Made by a program: the position numbers and the translations under genes
Assembly (NCBI RefSeq): GCF_007097525.1
Contig: NZ_VKDD01000002.1
Coordinates: 744,001-808,000 of the forward strand
Origin: Thalassomonas sp. M1454
GTDB lineage: Bacteria > Pseudomonadota > Gammaproteobacteria > Enterobacterales > Alteromonadaceae
DNA length: 64,000 nucleotides
Direction of reading: 5' to 3'
Notes under the pieces: generated by a model
Databases searched by the model: none
The model's input: the letters and a program-made list of their open reading frames with translations, nothing else
What the model was told of the DNA's origin: nothing
In this document: piece by piece, positions 61,300 through 64,000 of the stretch
Layout of the letters: each line of letters starts with the position of its first letter
Position numbering within the stretch: position 1 is the stretch's first letter

Positions 61300-62352
61300 A
61301 TGAGCTTTGCAAAATCAAAATTTCACCACAAAAACCTACCTGTTAACGATTTAGGCTTAACCTATCGTGATTACGAAGGTGCTATTTCAACTTTATGTGC
61401 TGGTTGTGGCCATGATTCTATTTCTGCCGCTATAGTGCGAGCTTGTGCTGAGCTTTCAATCGAGCCACATAAAATTGCTAAAATGTCAGGCATAGGGTGT
61501 TCTTCAAAAGCACCAAATTATTTTTTAAACAACTCCCATGGATTTAATACAGTCCACGGCCGGATGCCATCAGTAACAACTGGCGCCAACCTAGCCAATA
61601 AAGACTTAACCTATCTTGCTATGTCGGGAGATGGAGATAGTGCTTCAATTGGCCTTGGTCAATTTGCTCATGTGGTGCGCAGACAATTGAATATGGTTTA
61701 CATGGTCGCTAATAACGGTGTATACGGATTAACGAAAGGCCAACTAGCCGCAACTTCAGATAGAGGAGTTAAAAATAAGACCGGTGACACCAGCTTGTTT
61801 AATGACATCGACCTTTGCGTAATGGCTCTACAATTAGGCGCATCCTTTGTTGCTCGTTGCTTCTCAGGAGATAAAAACCAGCTCATTCCTATTATAAAAG
61901 CCGCAATCGCACATCAAGGTTTTGCCTTTATCGATATTATTTCTCCTTGTGTGACATTTAATAATCATCCTGGCTCAACGCGTTCATATGACTATGTACA
62001 AGAGCATGTCACTACTGGTGCAGTAACAGATTTTGTACCTATTAAGGAAGAAATTAACCACGAAGTTCCTGAAGGTAAATTTGAGGACGTTTGTTTGCAT
62101 GATGGTTCCATCATGCGCATACATAAGTTAGATGCAGATTACGACACTACAGACCGCTTTAAGGCCTTGCAAGATGTCGAACGACACAAAGCAAAAGGAG
62201 AGATTCTCACTGGCTTATTACATCTTGATCCAACAGCTCAGCACTATCATGAGTTAAACAATACAACGGATACGCCATTAAGCCAGCTCAAACAAGAACT
62301 GCTGTGCCCTGGCGAACGTGTACTATCAACAATAAACGACAGTTTCCGTTAA
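61300..62352 (+). CDS. 2-oxoacid:acceptor oxidoreductase, beta (TPP) subunit
   Basis: A 350-residue catalytic subunit with thiamine diphosphate and a [4Fe-4S] cluster. The cluster cysteines are in CAGCGHDS near residue 35, GIGCSSKAP near residue 67 and SPCVTF near residue 215. The TPP-magnesium segment is SGDGDSASIGLGQ near residue 110, with NNGVYGLTKGQ. The ATG lies 1 base after the alpha stop, with agaggtagg upstream. It closes the three-gene operon; a terminator follows at 62361-62402. Confidence 0.93.
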   Translation: MSFAKSKFHHKNLPVNDLGLTYRDYEGAISTLCAGCGHDSISAAIVRACAELSIEPHKIAKMSGIGCSSKAPNYFLNNSHGFNTVHGRMPSVTTGANLANKDLTYLAMSGDGDSASIGLGQFAHVVRRQLNMVYMVANNGVYGLTKGQLAATSDRGVKNKTGDTSLFNDIDLCVMALQLGASFVARCFSGDKNQLIPIIKAAIAHQGFAFIDIISPCVTFNNHPGSTRSYDYVQEHVTTGAVTDFVPIKEEINHEVPEGKFEDVCLHDGSIMRIHKLDADYDTTDRFKALQDVERHKAKGEILTGLLHLDPTAQHYHELNNTTDTPLSQLKQELLCPGERVLSTINDSFR

Positions 62353-62360
62353 CTATAAAT

Positions 62361-62402
62361 ATCAAGGTGTCAGAGTCATTGAACTCTGACACCTTGATTT
62401 TT
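62361..62402 (+). terminator. Strong terminator of the oxidoreductase operon
   Basis: Perfect 16-bp stem atcaaggtgtcagagt / actctgacaccttgat with a 6-base loop, followed by T's, 8 bases after the stop. Confidence 0.92.
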
Positions 62403-62408
62403 GGGTAT

Positions 62409-62436
62409 AAAAAAGGCTGCATATGCAGCCTTTTTA
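62409..62436 (-). terminator. Terminator of ihfA (bidirectional)
   Basis: Near-perfect palindrome aaaaaggctgcatatgcagccttttt between the two convergent genes, with T- and A-runs on both sides; serves ihfA on the minus strand. Confidence 0.88.
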
Positions 62437-62467
62437 TTTAATATCGTTGCCATTTATATAGTAACAA

Positions 62468-62761
62468 TTAGCCCTTGTTAGACTCTTCAACTCGGCTCTT
62501 TAATTTTTGACCCGGTCTAAAAGTAACAACCTTCCTTGCAGAAATTGGAATATCTTCACCCGTTTTAGGGTTTCGTCCAGGTCGTTCGTTTTTGGTTCGT
62601 AAGTCAAAATTACCAAAACCTGATAATTTAACCTGATCACCTGCTTCCAAACTACTTCTGATTTCTTCGAAGAATTCTTCAACCATCAATTTGGCATCAC
62701 GTTTACTTAAACCTAATTGTTCGTATAAATGTTCTGATACTTCTGCTTTGGTTAGCGCCAT
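62468..62761 (-). CDS. ihfA: Integration host factor alpha subunit
   Basis: A 97-residue DNA-bending protein that forms the IHF heterodimer with IhfB. It begins [23 protein letters not shown], has [21 protein letters not shown] with the beta-arm proline that intercalates, and FRPGQKLK near the end, all diagnostic of the HU/IHF group and of the alpha subunit. It follows pheT by 4 bases as in E. coli pheST-ihfA, so it is in the same operon. Confidence 0.97.
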   Translation of the reverse strand: MALTKAEVSEHLYEQLGLSKRDAKLMVEEFFEEIRSSLEAGDQVKLSGFGNFDLRTKNERPGRNPKTGEDIPISARKVVTFRPGQKLKSRVEESNKG

Positions 62762-62765
62762 GTTA

Positions 62766-64000
62766 TTAATCTCTCAAAGATGCGTCTAGCTCATTCTTTA
62801 AGGCATCGATCACTGTATTCATAACATCAGAGATATCTTTTTCTTCAAGAGTTCTCTCGTTATCTTGCAGAGTTAACGCAATTGCTAAGCTCTTAAATCC
62901 AGGTTCGATACCCTTTCCTTGGTATACATCAAACAATTCTAGGCCAACTAAATGATTTGTGCCAACCTTTTCAATGAGTTGTAGCACTTTTTTTGCATTT
63001 ATTTGATCTTTAACAACAACTGCGATGTCTCGGCGAGTAGCCTGAAACTTAGAAATATTGCCCGCTACAGGGATTTTTTGCTCTAAAATTTCGCTTTGTA
63101 AAAGTTCGAAAACAAATGTTTTACCATTAAGGCCAAGTTTACGTTCTAGCTCAGGATGAATAGCTCCAACATAACCCACTAAAGTTTCACCACGGTAAAT
63201 CGCCGCAGTTTGACCAGGATGTAATGCAGGAATGTCGGCTGGTCTAAATTCATAAGCATCTGAATTTGCGGTTAATGCTAGTAATGTTTCAACATCACCT
63301 TTAGCATCAAAGAAATCAACCGCTTGTTTTTCAATCTGCCAATGTTCGCCATTGCGAAGGCCAGTGATAACACCGCCAAACATTGCTTGTTGACTAACAC
63401 CGTTCTCAGCATCAGCATCAGGTAAAAAACGCAAACCAGATTCAAATAATCGAACTCGGTTTTGTTGACGATTCTGGTTATTAACCACTGCTTGAATAAG
63501 ACCGGTCCATAAACTCACACGCATCACTGACATTTCTGATGAAATCGGGTGTGGAAGTACAAGAACTTCTTGCTCTGGGTGCAATAAGCTTTGAACTTTA
63601 GGGTCAACAAATGAATAAGTAATGGCTTCTTGGTAACCACGATTAACTAACGCATTGCGGAATTTAGCTATATTTAACTTAGCTTCTTTATGGCTACGCA
63701 TTGTTAACTTGGCTGTTGGCGAAACGTTAGGGATATTGTTGTAACCGTAAACTCGCGCAACTTCTTCTGTTAAATCTTCTTCAATTGAAATGTCAAAACG
63801 ATATGCAGGAACAACTGCAGTCCAAACATCATCGTTAAACTCTACCTGCATGCCTAAACGAGTTAAAATTTCAGTTACTTGCGCCGTTTCAATATGAATA
63901 CCAATACGTGAATCTAACTTACTACGACGTAATGTAACAACACGAGAAGCCGGAATATTTTCAGCAGATTCAGCAATAACTACAGGGCCTGCTTCACCAC
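62766..64000 (-). CDS. pheT: Phenylalanine-tRNA ligase beta subunit, C-terminal part (5' end outside window)
   Basis: The frame is open to the last base, so the N-terminal half lies outside. The product charges tRNA-Phe together with PheS. The visible part, about 411 residues, includes the B5 domain ([38 protein letters not shown]), the class II synthetase-like core with [15 protein letters not shown] and [17 protein letters not shown], and the ferredoxin-fold anticodon-binding-like domain [11 protein letters not shown] at the C-terminus. ihfA follows after 4 bases. Confidence 0.97.
   Translation of the reverse strand, partial: GEAGPVVIAESAENIPASRVVTLRRSKLDSRIGIHIETAQVTEILTRLGMQVEFNDDVWTAVVPAYRFDISIEEDLTEEVARVYGYNNIPNVSPTAKLTMRSHKEAKLNIAKFRNALVNRGYQEAITYSFVDPKVQSLLHPEQEVLVLPHPISSEMSVMRVSLWTGLIQAVVNNQNRQQNRVRLFESGLRFLPDADAENGVSQQAMFGGVITGLRNGEHWQIEKQAVDFFDAKGDVETLLALTANSDAYEFRPADIPALHPGQTAAIYRGETLVGYVGAIHPELERKLGLNGKTFVFELLQSEILEQKIPVAGNISKFQATRRDIAVVVKDQINAKKVLQLIEKVGTNHLVGLELFDVYQGKGIEPGFKSLAIALTLQDNERTLEEKDISDVMNTVIDALKNELDASLRD

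Noticed and set aside
1-64000. Insertion sequences, phage or plasmid genes
   Set aside because: No transposase, integrase, capsid or replication protein motifs were found, and no terminal inverted repeats with target duplications were noticed.

Overview
The window looks like chromosomal DNA of a marine gammaproteobacterium of the order Alteromonadales, most like Colwellia or Thalassotalea. This rests on the AT-rich base composition, on a cbb3 oxidase / FixHIS / FNR / UspE / TtcA block, on GlyGly-CTERM secreted subtilases, on many membrane and c-di-GMP proteins, and on housekeeping orders such as pheT-ihfA. The species was not established by any search. No phage, insertion sequence, integrase or CRISPR array was seen.

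Layout. 1-2.5 kb: end of deoC, tdk, and a lipoprotein alkaline phosphatase. 2.5-7.7 kb: DEAD-box helicase, NhaA antiporter, small proteins and cystathionine beta-lyase. 7.7-12.3 kb: DNA polymerase II and the DinG helicase, divergent around one consensus LexA operator, so a small SOS module. 12.3-13.8 kb: divergent queE and queC (7-deazaguanine/queuosine). 13.8-15.7 kb: a long acyl-CoA dehydrogenase with a FadR-like operator. 15.8-27.4 kb: an exported unknown, two very large GlyGly-CTERM subtilase-family proteins (one with an intact triad, one without) and a membrane-anchored winged-helix regulator. 27.7-31.3 kb: small orphan gene, uvrB, and a MATE transporter whose stop is one base from the uvrB start.

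31.3-33 kb holds an RNA region: a DnaA-box pair, a stringent-type promoter, three intact tRNA-Asn(GTT) genes, and five degenerate tRNA-Asn-derived copies arranged in 128-bp and 192-bp tandem repeats. 33-35.2 kb: a DUF6090-type membrane protein, a LysE exporter and an unknown. 35.5-45.6 kb is the microaerobic respiration block: ccoNOQP, then ccoH-ccoI-ccoS, a TauE/DsbD_2-like membrane protein, fnr, uspE and ttcA; perfect FNR boxes precede fnr and uspE. 45.8-48 kb: a purine permease of the AzgA type and a Tsx-like outer-membrane channel, plausibly a purine/nucleoside uptake pair.

48-51.7 kb: mostly uncharacterised envelope proteins, a Bax-like glucosaminidase, a LysE transporter and DUF1415. 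51.8-56.9 kb: two c-di-GMP signalling proteins (PAS-GGDEF-GAF-GGDEF-EAL and REC-EAL) and a small OPX-type polysaccharide export protein. Their promoter regions share phased TGTAAC repeats. 57-62.4 kb: DUF2937 protein, then a tight three-gene operon for an iron-sulfur flavoprotein and a two-subunit 2-oxoacid:acceptor oxidoreductase. The window ends in ihfA and the C-terminal part of pheT.

The strongest candidates for something little described are the tRNA-Asn array with its D-armless tRNA-like copies, the active/pseudo-subtilisin pair with a phased repeat array between it and a CadC-like regulator, and the phased TGTAAC repeats linking c-di-GMP genes to the export gene.
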